DNA of 47,408 nt from an uncultured Prevotellaceae bacterium (GTDB lineage Bacteria > Bacteroidota > Bacteroidia > Bacteroidales > Bacteroidaceae), in NCBI GenBank assembly GCA_900315075.1, contig OMXV01000064.1, positions 1 through 47,408 of the forward strand, in the 5' to 3' direction. Under the pieces are notes generated by a model that did not search any database, was not told the DNA's origin, and saw nothing but the letters and a program-made list of their open reading frames with translations. This document shows, piece after piece, positions 16,765-26,133 of the stretch. Within the stretch, counting starts at the first letter, position 1. Each line of letters begins with the position of its first letter. The position numbers and the translations under genes were made by a program.

Positions 16765-17741
16765 CAGTTCTGTTGCTCTTCTGTCTGTCACTGACAGCAT
16801 GCAGCGAAGACGATTATGAAGAAGAAAATCCTCAGAAGGTTACACGCTGGGAGTGTATCCTATTTGGTTCATATCCGGCCAACGAGGTGGTCAGCGGCAA
16901 TTTTAGTGCCGTGGAAGACTATGCACTGGAAGAAAGTGATGTGATTGTAGATGCTACGCTCTACACCCAACTGGAGAATGCCGAGTGGACAGACAACGAC
17001 ACGGAGATTGGCGGCCAGCGCTACCATAGGCTCAATGCCACGGATGCCGTGAGCTATTCTGGCAGCCGTGCACAACATTATCGGTGGACGGACACTGAAT
17101 CATGGCACTACTTTGACTATGCACCCATCAAATGGCGCATTCTAAAGCAGACGGGCGACAGAGCCTTGCTGTTGGCAGACCGCATGCCCGACACCTACCC
17201 TTTCAATGACACCTACACCGACACCAGCTGGAGCACCTGCTCCCTTCGTCGATGGTTGAATAGCGAATTTCTCAGCAGAGCCTTCACAGATTCAGAGATT
17301 GAAACCATCGTGGAGACTGATGTCAAGAACGCTGTCAATTACTATTTCGGCACTGACTGCGGTCCTGACACAAAGGACCGTGTATTCATCCTCTCCGAAA
17401 GTGAGACCTTCTCATCGTCATTGGCCGTAGAGTACGGCTTCAGCAACAGCGACAGCGGAAACGACCCAGCTCGGCGTTTCCGTTCGACGCTCTATGCAAA
17501 GTGTCGGGGTGCCTGGTGGTCGCCAGTGGAGAACTATCGCGGTGTCTCATTCTGGTTCATGCGCTCCATCGGCTATACGAAGGCCAATGTCGTATATGTA
17601 GGTGAGTCGGGCGACACATACAACCGTGGTATCGTGGTCACCTGCAATGATGCTGCCGTCCTGCCTGCCATCACTCTTGACCTCTCAAGAGCCGACTATC
17701 AGAAAGCCGCACCTGTCTATTCTACCGATATTCTCAAATAA
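16731..17741 (+). CDS. DUF6273 lipoprotein, paralogue 1
   Basis: A 336-residue envelope lipoprotein (lipobox LTAC, C24). The body matches the DUF6273 pattern: ILFGSYP near the start, APIKWRILKQTGDRALLLAD in the middle, then LRRWLNSEFLSRAF and a C-terminal WFMRSIGY...VLPAITLDL. The C-terminal part resembles C-type-lectin-like domains. Function is unknown; surface ligand binding is plausible for that fold but unproven. A paralogue about 60 percent identical by eye lies directly downstream at 17865, with a mobile element in between. The stop codon lies inside that element's target duplication. Confidence 0.85.
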   Translation: MEIQAKAYFRFTVLLLFCLSLTACSEDDYEEENPQKVTRWECILFGSYPANEVVSGNFSAVEDYALEESDVIVDATLYTQLENAEWTDNDTEIGGQRYHRLNATDAVSYSGSRAQHYRWTDTESWHYFDYAPIKWRILKQTGDRALLLADRMPDTYPFNDTYTDTSWSTCSLRRWLNSEFLSRAFTDSEIETIVETDVKNAVNYYFGTDCGPDTKDRVFILSESETFSSSLAVEYGFSNSDSGNDPARRFRSTLYAKCRGAWWSPVENYRGVSFWFMRSIGYTKANVVYVGESGDTYNRGIVVTCNDAAVLPAITLDLSRADYQKAAPVYSTDILK

Positions 17742-17853
17742 CTGAAGTTTCGCAAGTCCTCAACTTCTAGGTTATGAGGTCTTTAGGTTATGAGGTGAGA
17801 TTTGCCCAAATATGTCGTTATCCATACATATATCACCTTATGCGAAAGTTGAG
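17742..17853 (+). mobile_element. MITE-like element, type A copy 1
   Basis: 112 bp. Left end CTGAAGTTTCGCA; right end in reverse complement CTCAACTTTCGCA. Both flanks are the exact 8-mer TCAAATAA (17734-17741 and 17854-17861). The interior carries repeated TAGGTTATGAGGT words. It is shorter than the copy at 32361, lacking the segment next to the right end. It sits between two paralogous lipoprotein genes. Confidence 0.9.
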
Positions 17854-17864
17854 TCAAATAATTT

Positions 17865-18953
17865 ATGGACATCAAAACAAAGACCTGCACCTGTCTTGTA
17901 TGGCTGATGATACTGGGAACAGTGACAACGGCTTGCAACAAAAAAGACGACGTGGATGACAGCGCCTCCTCCAGCGAGGGGCGATATACCGGTGAAGCCT
18001 ATCAGGACCTGAATAGCCCTTGGGTGAAGGATTCCGACAAGAAGACTCACTATACGCGTTGGGAGTGTATCCTGTTTGGCTCATACCCTACCAACGAGGT
18101 GGTCAGCGGCAGTTTCAACGCTGTGGATGACTATGCGCTGGGCGAGGAAGATGTAATTGTGGACGCCACGCTCTACAGACGATTGGAGAGTGCCGAGTGG
18201 ACAGACGACGACACGGAGATTGACGGCAAGCGCTATCACCGACTAAAAGGATCGGGAGCCGTGACCTGTTCCGCGGACCGCGAACAACACTATCGATGGA
18301 CAAGCCCTGAAGACTGGCACTTTTTCATCTATACGCCTATCAAATGGCGCATTCTCAAAATCAGCGGCACCAAGGCTGTGCTGCTGGCCGACCGCATGCC
18401 CGACACCCATCCTTTCCACAACAAGGATGAGGATGTGAACTGGAGTGGAAGCGACCTGCGCCAGTGGCTTAACAGTGAATTTCTCGACCGTGCCTTTTCA
18501 GAGACAGAGCGCAAAGCCATTGAACTGACCAGCGTGGATAACTCGCCCAATGCCCAGTATGGCACCAAGTGCGGGTCCGACACCCATGACTATGTGTTCA
18601 TCCTCTCCAATAAAGAGGTGTTCGCCTCCCCGCTGGCCTCAGACTATGGTTTTTACGCCGGCAGTGGCATCGACGACCCTGCTCGCCGCTTCCGTTCGAC
18701 GCTCTATGCCAAATGCCGTGGTGCCTGGTGGTCGTCGGTCACAAACTACCGTGGCAACTCCTTCTGGTTCATGCGCACCAACGGCTATACCCCCAGCAAC
18801 ATCACCTACGTCTGCGACTTTGGCTATCTGTATAACCAAGGGACGGCTGTCACCTGCGACGATGCAGCCGTACTACCTGCAATTACAGTCGATTTGGCAA
18901 AAGCAAGTTATCTGAAGGCCCCGTCTGTCGCATCCACTGACGTGAACAACTAA
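17865..18953 (+). CDS. DUF6273 lipoprotein, paralogue 2
   Basis: A 362-residue paralogue of the preceding gene. It has lipobox TTAC (C24), a 25-residue longer linker after the anchor, and the same blocks: ILFGSYP, TPIKWRILKISGTKAVLLAD, LRQWLNSEFLDRAF, RRFRSTLYAKCRGAWWS and VLPAITVDL. Differences cluster in the final lectin-like segment (TPSNITYVCDFGYLYNQ against TKANVVYVGESGDTYNR), as expected for a ligand-facing region. The start lies three bases after the element's right flank, so translation or transcription signals come from upstream or from the element. Function is unknown. Confidence 0.85.
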   Translation: MDIKTKTCTCLVWLMILGTVTTACNKKDDVDDSASSSEGRYTGEAYQDLNSPWVKDSDKKTHYTRWECILFGSYPTNEVVSGSFNAVDDYALGEEDVIVDATLYRRLESAEWTDDDTEIDGKRYHRLKGSGAVTCSADREQHYRWTSPEDWHFFIYTPIKWRILKISGTKAVLLADRMPDTHPFHNKDEDVNWSGSDLRQWLNSEFLDRAFSETERKAIELTSVDNSPNAQYGTKCGSDTHDYVFILSNKEVFASPLASDYGFYAGSGIDDPARRFRSTLYAKCRGAWWSSVTNYRGNSFWFMRTNGYTPSNITYVCDFGYLYNQGTAVTCDDAAVLPAITVDLAKASYLKAPSVASTDVNN

Positions 18954-19064
18954 ACGGACAACGTCCGGGCAAGAATCGCCATATAGCAGCAATAGTCCCG
19001 TGTGCACCTTAGGGCGCATAGTTACAAAATTAATGATGAAAATCGTTAATTTCTTGTCATATTA

Positions 19065-19163
19065 TTGAAGTTTCGTAAGTCCTCAACTTCTAGGTTATGA
19101 GGTCTTTAGGTTATGAGGTGGAATATGCTCAAATATGTCATTAGCCATACATATATCACCTTG
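19065..19163 (+). mobile_element. MITE-like element, type A, right end lost
   Basis: The first 99 bases match 17742-17853 (GAAGTTTCGTAAGTCC then TAGGTTATGAGGT words, to TATATCACCTTG), but the right inverted repeat is missing. It follows the second DUF6273 gene as the first copy follows the first gene. The preceding bases 18954-19064 hold no gene. Confidence 0.75.
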
Positions 19164-19219
19164 AAACCGCGACTCCTTTTCTGATACGCCGAACATGTTT
19201 ATTAGAGGGTGCTGAGTAG

Positions 19220-19837
<618 letters not shown>

Positions 19838-19862
19838 AAATCGAGGAGGAGGTAAGCTTACC

Positions 19863-19910
19863 CATCCCGCCGCATGGTGCTGTCGATGCACCGCGCGGCG
19901 GGATGTTTGT
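19863..19910 (+). terminator. GC-rich terminator after the esterase remnant
   Basis: Arms 19863-19873 and 19895-19905 (CATCCCGCCGC and its complement) pair perfectly over 11 bases, followed by TTTGT. Confidence 0.75.
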
Positions 19911-20024
19911 ATCTTGTCTTCTTAGATTGTCTGAGGTTGACATCATAGAAAAAATGAAGTGTTAATGAGAAAATCTCTTTATTTCTTTGTATTAACAAAT
20001 AAGCCGAAAATCAAAAAGATTTCG

Positions 20025-20032
20025 TAATTTTG
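20025..20032 (+). promoter_or_regulatory. -7 box of the gene at 20078
   Basis: TAATTTTG matches TAnnTTTG and lies 46 bases before ATG 20078. It overlaps the upstream TTG at 20030 that a longer reading would use. Confidence 0.6.
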
Positions 20033-20077
20033 CAGACGAACGAAAAAACGATAGATGAAACACGAAATACAGATAAT

Positions 20078-20464
20078 ATGTTACATTTCAAAGAAGGAAT
20101 TGGCTGGAAAGCATGTTATGACGATGAGAAAAACATCTATACAGCAAAGACATCGTGGAGAGGAGATTATCACCTCTATGAAATAGACGCAGAAATATAT
20201 AATCGGCTCGGTGAGCCTGGCGTTTACTCAGATGAATTGATCCATACAGGAAGACATTTATATTATAGTCAAGACAATCCCATCGGACCGCCAACCGACA
20301 TGGTCATAGATGAGAACTATGCCACACTTTGCCCTTGGGCAGAAATTCAGACAAGTGGGCATGTCATGCCCAATGAACTGACAGACATTGCCGTCGAACT
20401 TTTGGAGAACGAGGAAACGCGCAAACATAGGAAAAGAAAAAGTAGGATGGAAGCATCTATTTGA
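20078..20464 (+). CDS. Small cytosolic protein of unknown function
   Basis: From ATG 20078 the protein has 128 residues. It starts LHFKEGIGWKACYDDEKN, contains WRGDYHLYEIDAEIYNRL and CPWAEIQ, and ends in a basic tail (ETRKHRKRKSRMEASI). There is no signal or membrane segment. The pattern resembles small single-domain proteins found alone in Bacteroidota genomes, but no family is recognised. The gene converges on the AraC gene, with the two stops one base apart, and the odd basic tail may be read-through of a lost stop. Confidence 0.6.
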   Translation: MLHFKEGIGWKACYDDEKNIYTAKTSWRGDYHLYEIDAEIYNRLGEPGVYSDELIHTGRHLYYSQDNPIGPPTDMVIDENYATLCPWAEIQTSGHVMPNELTDIAVELLENEETRKHRKRKSRMEASI

Positions 20465-20465
20465 A

Positions 20466-21371
20466 TTAGGTTATACGGGTAAAGGCATTGCGGAATTGGA
20501 TAGGTGGCATACCGAAATGGTCTTTAACGTACTTTCCAAAAAACGATGTATTGGGAAAGCCGAGACGGTCGCAGATTTGCTTGATATTGAGGTCTGTCTG
20601 TTGCAAATAGTATCGGATTTCTTCCAAAAGTTGTTCTCTTATCCACTCGCCAGCAGTTTTGCCCGAATGTTTTTTACAGACAATTGTTAGATATTTAGGT
20701 GAAATACAGAGTTCGTTGGCATACGACTCAACCGTGCGATGATGATGGCTTGCAGAATGAAGCAGGTCAAGGAAACGCTGGAAGTATCCACTGCTTGAAT
20801 TTATAATCGGATGCTGTCCAATTGGTAAAGGAGCTATCTGCCTCATGGTTGCACAGAGTGCCAACATTGCCCCTCGCAACAAAGACTGTATAATTTCTTT
20901 GCGGTAAGGCATGTCTTTGGACTTGAGATAACGCATCTGAAGAATTTCGTAGAAACGATTAAAAAACTGGATGTCTTCCTCGCTGATATCAATGATATGA
21001 AGGCTTTGGATGTACATCATTTCGTTCCACACATTCATTTTCTCGCGCAGAAAACTCTGCAGGATAGTATTAGTGATGAACATTGCCTTTAATTCGAAAT
21101 TCGGAGTTATCATTAGGTCGGTTACCGTAGTGTTGGGTGGAATGACAGCTATCTGGTTTTGAGCCAGCACAATAGTCTTGCCATTCATCTGAGCCTGTAC
21201 CTTGCCACTCAGACAAACCACAATGGAAATCATCGACACATGAGCAGAGCCTATCTCAACAAATCCCTGAATGCTGTCAATGATGACAATATCATTATCC
21301 GAATAGCCCACATGGATGCCCTTATTCTTGGTCAGTGTCTGTATATTTACTTCTTCATGCCGCATAATCAT
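20466..21371 (-). CDS. AraC-family transcriptional regulator
   Basis: The C-terminal third is a two-helix-turn-helix AraC domain: VESYANELCISPKYLTIVCKK for the first, then KQICDRLGFPNTSFFGKYVKDHFGMPP for the second. The N-terminal 190 residues form a cupin-like sensing domain with strands such as GKVQAQMNGKTIVL. The frame extends to ATG 21416, but the -7 box at 21385-21392 on the same strand puts the start at 21371 or 21365. It is divergent from the GH5-GH106 region, and a palindrome lies at that promoter, so it may control those genes. The inducer is unknown. Confidence 0.88.
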   Translation of the reverse strand: MIMRHEEVNIQTLTKNKGIHVGYSDNDIVIIDSIQGFVEIGSAHVSMISIVVCLSGKVQAQMNGKTIVLAQNQIAVIPPNTTVTDLMITPNFELKAMFITNTILQSFLREKMNVWNEMMYIQSLHIIDISEEDIQFFNRFYEILQMRYLKSKDMPYRKEIIQSLLRGAMLALCATMRQIAPLPIGQHPIINSSSGYFQRFLDLLHSASHHHRTVESYANELCISPKYLTIVCKKHSGKTAGEWIREQLLEEIRYYLQQTDLNIKQICDRLGFPNTSFFGKYVKDHFGMPPIQFRNAFTRIT

Positions 21372-21384
21372 GTCTATTTTCGTG

Positions 21385-21392
21385 CAAAAGTA
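21385..21392 (-). promoter_or_regulatory. -7 box of the AraC gene
   Basis: Read on the minus strand it is TACTTTTG, followed 13-20 bases later by the ATGs at 21371 and 21365. It rules out the ATG at 21416. Confidence 0.6.
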
Positions 21393-21479
21393 ATCAATTG
21401 TTGTAATATATAACATTCAATTTGGGATTAAATATATTCTATTTCTCTATACTAGTCAAAAAACAGTAATTTTTAAACC

Positions 21480-21520
21480 CAAATAGAACATTTGTTTTTA
21501 CCTATAAATTTTTATTTTTG
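21480..21520 (+). promoter_or_regulatory. Promoter of the GH5-GH106 region with overlapping palindrome
   Basis: The -33 TTTG (21491-21494) and -7 TATTTTTG (21513-21520) are 18 bases apart. The palindrome CAAAT-AGAAC-ATTTG (21480-21494) ends exactly on the -33 box, a position suited to an activator or repressor such as the divergent AraC protein. Confidence 0.6.
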
Positions 21521-21572
21521 CATTCAAAATAGGAACATCACGTAACATGACAACTCATAGTTCTGACAGTAT

Positions 21573-21761
21573 ATGAAAAGAACGATTATTATAGTGTTTT
21601 TTGCCTTTTGGGGCACCCTCTTTGCTGCTGCGCAGGAGTCGTTCAAGGTTTCTTTTGACCTCAGATATGATGCTCATGAGAATATTCCTCCAGTTTCCGT
21701 CAAACCAGGATGCGCTCTGCCAATGACCGCCAAACCCTTTCCCCAAAGGGAAGGGCAATAA
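21573..21761 (+). CDS. Short secreted ORF, probably a truncated gene front
   Basis: This 62-residue frame has a clear signal peptide (MKRTIIIVFFAFWGTLFAAAQ) and 20 plausible mature residues (SFKVSFDLRYDAHENIPP). It then runs into a repeat-like CCCCAAAGGG sequence and stops. It lies between the promoter and the giant hydrolase gene, whose ATG is 19 bases after its stop, so it may be a leftover of a deleted enzyme that now serves as a leader ORF. Confidence 0.45.
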   Translation: MKRTIIIVFFAFWGTLFAAAQESFKVSFDLRYDAHENIPPVSVKPGCALPMTAKPFPQREGQ

Positions 21762-21779
21762 ATACAAAACTAACTGACA

Positions 21780-24700
21780 ATGCGAAAAATCATCTTTATT
21801 CTGACATGCTTACTTCTAAGTACGAATGTTTTTTCTCAGGAAAACCATGCCTCTGTGAAACGCAATTCTGAAGCGGAAGGGCTTTCCGGTCTCTGGTACG
21901 GTTTGTATTGCGGCTCTCCCGTGACCGTGTCTTTCTCAGACAAACTCCAGCTGGCAGCAGAAGCGTTCTCGTCCTTGAACATTGACTGCAACTATGAACT
22001 GCCGGGTGATGGCAGAATCTCTGTGCCAGATGCCGGAGCAGGGATGGCAGGTGAGGGAATCTATGCCATCAAGGACGGCACGTTGGAACTGCTATTCATC
22101 TTTGGCGCATCAGGGCAAATCCAGCCACTTCGTTCCTTTGCCGACGGTGCAGGAAATCCTGCAGCTACGCACCTGATTCTCAAACGTGACAGGACAGCCT
22201 TGGACAAAGCCACCGCCCCCGTACAAGTTCCTGACGAGGCACTTGTCTCCTTTGAGCGCAACAAGCGATTGGGAGTCGGCATCAACCTCAACGGTGTGTT
22301 GGACGGCAATTCAGACGGCACCCCATTGAAAGCCGGAAGCATCAAGGGCATTGCCGATGCTGGCTTCCAAAGCATCCGCATTCCCATCCGTTGGGCAAGT
22401 CATGTGTCCAAAGAAGCTCCTTACACCATCGACCCAGCCTTTTTCAAGGAAGTGGATGCCATAGTAAAAGAATGTCTGCAGGTTGGCCTGGCTGTCATTT
22501 TAGACAATCATTACTATCCCGGATTGTCTTTTAATCTTGGTCCTCAGGATTTGGATATAGAACCTAACATTGAACGGCTCTGCAGTATATGGAGTCAGAT
22601 ATCGGAGCATTATAAAGATTATCCTGACGAGGATGTATTCTTTGAATTGATGAATGAACCCAGTCTGGCTCTCGACCCTGCCATCTGGAATGATGTGGTG
22701 GCAAAAGTCACCAAGACTATCCGTAAGCAGAACCCCGGAAAGACCATTTTAGTTGGCACCCCCAGTTTAGGCCAGCACTGGACTATCGGTCTGTTAGAAT
22801 TTCCCGATGACTGGAACATCATTGTAGATGCGCATTATTATCTGCCCCAAACTTTTACCCATCAAGGACTTTCCTATGCCATGGCCGGTGACTTACACGA
22901 CATCCCCTGGATGGGAACAGAGACAGACAAAGCTCCTCTGGAACAGGATTTTTCCTTCCTCGCACATTGGAGCCGACGCACAGGCCGCCCGATTTGCATC
23001 GGGGAATATGGGGTTTGCGCCAATGCCGATGATGCTTCCCGAGCCCGCTATGTGGCGTTTATCCGCAGCCTCATTGAGCAGTATGGGATGAGTTCACATT
23101 ACTGGACTTACCACCGCGATATCTTCCAGGCATTCGACGAACAAACAGGTCGGTGGAATGCCACCTTGCTGAAGGCGATAAACCTTCCTAAAGGTAAGGA
23201 AGAAAGGTCAGGACAGCTGACAAGCGAGTTCAGAAATCCAGATTTGAAGTACGCTCCCATGGTGCGCTGGTGGTGGCCGGGGAACGACGTGGAAAACACA
23301 GAACTCAAAAGAGAGATGGAACTGTTTGCCTCCAACCATATTGGTGGCGTGGAGATACAGTCTTTTGCCCTGGTATTCCCCATGCCTGAAGACAGGGCTG
23401 GAGCGATAATGAGCTTTGATACGGACTCCTACTATGACCATCTTGCCACCGTAATGTCAACGGCAGCCAAACTTGGTATGACCGTTGACCTGACCAACGG
23501 CAGTGGCTGGCCGGCTGCCTCTCCCGTGATTACCGAGGCCGAGGAGAACCGTTCCCTTCAATATGGTTTGGTTGTCATCCCTGAATCCGGAGGCACCGTT
23601 ACCATTCCCCGTTCCGTTCGACAGGACAGCGAATATTCCACCCTGATAGGCCTATTGGAGGCACAGGTGCGGGAAAATAAGAACAAACCATGGCAGATAA
23701 AAAATGCCAAAGAGCTTCCTCTTGCCGACAAAACGATCACCTTCTCTTCAGGGAAGGCCGAGAAAGGTTGGCAGAGATGCCTGATTGCCCTCTGGTCGGT
23801 GCCATCTCAAGAAACCAACATGATAACAGCGAGGCCTGACGGAGGAAAAGTCATCGACCATTTCGACTCCATCACTGTTCAAAAAACCTACAATCATTAT
23901 TTTGGTGCCCGTTCTGGTCTGACTTCCTTCTACGGAAAGCCTTTCCGCTCCATCTTCAACGACAGCTACGAATTTAAGGTCGACCGCCACATCACGGCTG
24001 ATTTTCGAGAAGTCTTCCAGCGTCGCCGTGGGTACGACCCGCTGCCCTGGATGCCTGCCAACCTCTGGTATGGCTACAATAATATGTACGACCCAGGGAA
24101 GGGCTATGCCGAATTCTCTTTTGGCGATGTGGATGCCCGTCTCCGTTACGACTATGACCTCACTGTGAGCGATTTAGTAAGAACACATCTATTAAAGGGG
24201 TCTTCACATTGGGCAAGGGAGCGCGGCTTGATGCACAAGACCCAACCCTATGGTCTCCCAATGGACTACATGGGAGCAGCTGGGGATGCAGATATTCCTG
24301 AAACAGAAAATATGGTCTTTGGAGGCGGCAGTGCCGGTGGACTCAAGATGGTTTCTTCAGGCGCTATGCTTTACGGGAAGCCATTGGTTACGGCGGAGTC
24401 TGGGGTACATCTGGGCCGAGCCTTGTTGGTGACTCCCCAGAAACTGCGGATGACAGTGGACAAGAACCTTTCCAGCGGAGTCAATCAAATTATATGGCAC
24501 GGTGCGCCTTACCGATACGGGGATGACGGCAAATGGCAGCCTTTCTTTAACGGAGCATTGGGAATCAACTTCTCTTCCGACTTTTCTGAGGCCAATCATT
24601 TCTGGGAGGAAATGGCAGAACTGAACCACTATGCCCAACGTTCCCAGTACCTCATGCAACAAGGGAAAGCCACCGCCGATGTCTTGGTTTATTATCCCTT

Positions 24701-25907
24701 CTTGGATTTCTGTGATAGTTCGCACAACCCGGAAGAATTGCTTTGGTACGGCTATCTGCCGAAAACAGAACCAACCATGCAATTAAACGGTGAGATTCCT
24801 GCTGGTTCTGAAAGTGGACGCTGGCTTCAAAAAATATGGCCAGTTCTGAACGAGCTGGAACGCCGAGGCTTTACATGGGCCTGGGTCAACGACGAATCCC
24901 TGCAAGAGATGACCGTAGGAAAAGATGGTTGCCTGCAAATCCGTGGAAATGTTTACAAAGGGTTGGTTCTTTTTGAATTGCCTTATATCCAATTGACTAC
25001 AGCGCAAAACATTGCCAGACAAAACAAGGCCAACATCCTTCTCTTGGGCGATGTTCCTGTTGCCCAGCCTTCTTTCATGGATTATCAAAAGAATGACCGG
25101 AAGACTGCGCAGCTGATGAAAATTGCAACCCGTGGAAAGAATGTCTGCCATGATGTAGGCAAATGGGCGATTGAACCACCAGTGAAGACCATTTCTGGCG
25201 CACAACGGGTAAGACTCGCCCGCCGTGATGTCGGAAACGGTGCATTGATTCAGATGTATTGGAATGAAGATACCTGTGCCAAGACCCTTTGTTTGAAGAC
25301 AGATGCGGCATACGCTTACTGGATGAATGCAGAAGACGGTAGCATTGTCGCAGCCGACAAAGACAAGGACGCATGTATCAGGGAAACGCTTGAACCTCTG
25401 GATACCCGTTTCCTTTATCTTAGCAATGCATCACTTGACGGAGTTTCAAAGCAGTCTATCGGCAAAAGCACTCTATTGGCCACCCTTCCCAAGTGGAACT
25501 TGCACACAGGAAACGTCTTTTTGGAAGGAATCGGATTGGGAGACTGGCGCAACATGAAGCAGTTGGAAGACTGCGACGAAGATGCCGTTTACACCACCTC
25601 TTTCACACTGGCAGAGACAATCCCAGGAAAACGGTATAGCCTGAATCTTGGTGAAGTATGCTATGTGGCCGAGGTACTGGTAAATGGAAAAAACGTGGGC
25701 AAACGTATTTGGATGCCTTATATCTTTACTATCACTGATTATCTGCAGCCAGGAGAAAACACCATTGAAGTCAGAGTGAAAGTTTCAGACTACAATGCTA
25801 AGGCCCGGCAAGGTCGTGAAGGGAGCCCCAACTACGAAACCCTTGCCAATGGTGGCCGCATAGCAAACGGTCTGTTAGGTCCGGTACAGATATTTGTTTC
25901 CGAATAG
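21780..25907 (+). CDS. GH5-GH106 two-enzyme fusion, secreted
   Basis: 1375 residues. A signal peptide (about 1-20) and a small beta domain (about 35-140) precede a GH5 barrel (about 160-465). The acid/base E293 (MNEP) and nucleophile E409 (GEYG) are both in place. From about 495 a GH106-like region begins with VRWWWPGND and continues through NDSYEF and PYGLPMDYMGAAGD to a C-terminal beta-sandwich (about 1275-1375, VLVNGKNVGKRIW). GH5 enzymes cut beta-linked glucans or mannans; GH106 enzymes known so far are alpha-L-rhamnosidases. A single secreted protein could thus trim a rhamnose-bearing plant or microbial glycan and cut its backbone. The fold calls are firm; the substrates are inferred. 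Confidence 0.88.
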   Translation: MRKIIFILTCLLLSTNVFSQENHASVKRNSEAEGLSGLWYGLYCGSPVTVSFSDKLQLAAEAFSSLNIDCNYELPGDGRISVPDAGAGMAGEGIYAIKDGTLELLFIFGASGQIQPLRSFADGAGNPAATHLILKRDRTALDKATAPVQVPDEALVSFERNKRLGVGINLNGVLDGNSDGTPLKAGSIKGIADAGFQSIRIPIRWASHVSKEAPYTIDPAFFKEVDAIVKECLQVGLAVILDNHYYPGLSFNLGPQDLDIEPNIERLCSIWSQISEHYKDYPDEDVFFELMNEPSLALDPAIWNDVVAKVTKTIRKQNPGKTILVGTPSLGQHWTIGLLEFPDDWNIIVDAHYYLPQTFTHQGLSYAMAGDLHDIPWMGTETDKAPLEQDFSFLAHWSRRTGRPICIGEYGVCANADDASRARYVAFIRSLIEQYGMSSHYWTYHRDIFQAFDEQTGRWNATLLKAINLPKGKEERSGQLTSEFRNPDLKYAPMVRWWWPGNDVENTELKREMELFASNHIGGVEIQSFALVFPMPEDRAGAIMSFDTDSYYDHLATVMSTAAKLGMTVDLTNGSGWPAASPVITEAEENRSLQYGLVVIPESGGTVTIPRSVRQDSEYSTLIGLLEAQVRENKNKPWQIKNAKELPLADKTITFSSGKAEKGWQRCLIALWSVPSQETNMITARPDGGKVIDHFDSITVQKTYNHYFGARSGLTSFYGKPFRSIFNDSYEFKVDRHITADFREVFQRRRGYDPLPWMPANLWYGYNNMYDPGKGYAEFSFGDVDARLRYDYDLTVSDLVRTHLLKGSSHWARERGLMHKTQPYGLPMDYMGAAGDADIPETENMVFGGGSAGGLKMVSSGAMLYGKPLVTAESGVHLGRALLVTPQKLRMTVDKNLSSGVNQIIWHGAPYRYGDDGKWQPFFNGALGINFSSDFSEANHFWEEMAELNHYAQRSQYLMQQGKATADVLVYYPFLDFCDSSHNPEELLWYGYLPKTEPTMQLNGEIPAGSESGRWLQKIWPVLNELERRGFTWAWVNDESLQEMTVGKDGCLQIRGNVYKGLVLFELPYIQLTTAQNIARQNKANILLLGDVPVAQPSFMDYQKNDRKTAQLMKIATRGKNVCHDVGKWAIEPPVKTISGAQRVRLARRDVGNGALIQMYWNEDTCAKTLCLKTDAAYAYWMNAEDGSIVAADKDKDACIRETLEPLDTRFLYLSNASLDGVSKQSIGKSTLLATLPKWNLHTGNVFLEGIGLGDWRNMKQLEDCDEDAVYTTSFTLAETIPGKRYSLNLGEVCYVAEVLVNGKNVGKRIWMPYIFTITDYLQPGENTIEVRVKVSDYNAKARQGREGSPNYETLANGGRIANGLLGPVQIFVSE

Positions 25908-25990
25908 CAAACGAAGAGATTGTTGCTCAAAACTCATCATATCACTCCCCTCGCTCTTCGGAGAGGGGTTAGGGGTGAGGCTCCTAAAAG

Positions 25991-26062
25991 TCCGTAGAAT
26001 AAATGAGGATGTCCTGGGGCAGGGTGATTGTGAAATTTCTTAGGTGGCGCATTGACGAAGTC
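25991..26062 (+). repeat. Direct repeat, copy 1
   Basis: This stretch and 27271-27337 share TCCGTAGA, ATGAGGATG, TTGTGAAA, TTCTTAGG and GGCGCATTGACGAAGTC in the same order and strand. Each copy lies just past the 3' end of a minus-strand gene. The preceding 25908-25990 holds a CCCCTC...GAGGGG palindrome of the common intergenic type. Confidence 0.75.
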
Positions 26063-26099
26063 ATAAAAAATCGGACCACCTGGTATGGTAAGTCCGATT
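26063..26099 (-). terminator. Terminator of the FGE-like gene
   Basis: On the minus strand AATCGGAC pairs with GTCCGATT (26092-26099 and 26069-26076) and is followed by a T run (26063-26070). Confidence 0.8.
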
Positions 26100-26133
26100 G
26101 GGAAAAAAAGTAAAATGGAGGTTGTGATTTTCG

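Noticed and set aside
17400-17741. Diversity-generating retroelement target in the DUF6273 lectin-like end
   Set aside because: No template repeat, no reverse transcriptase and no clear adenine-biased differences were found in the window.
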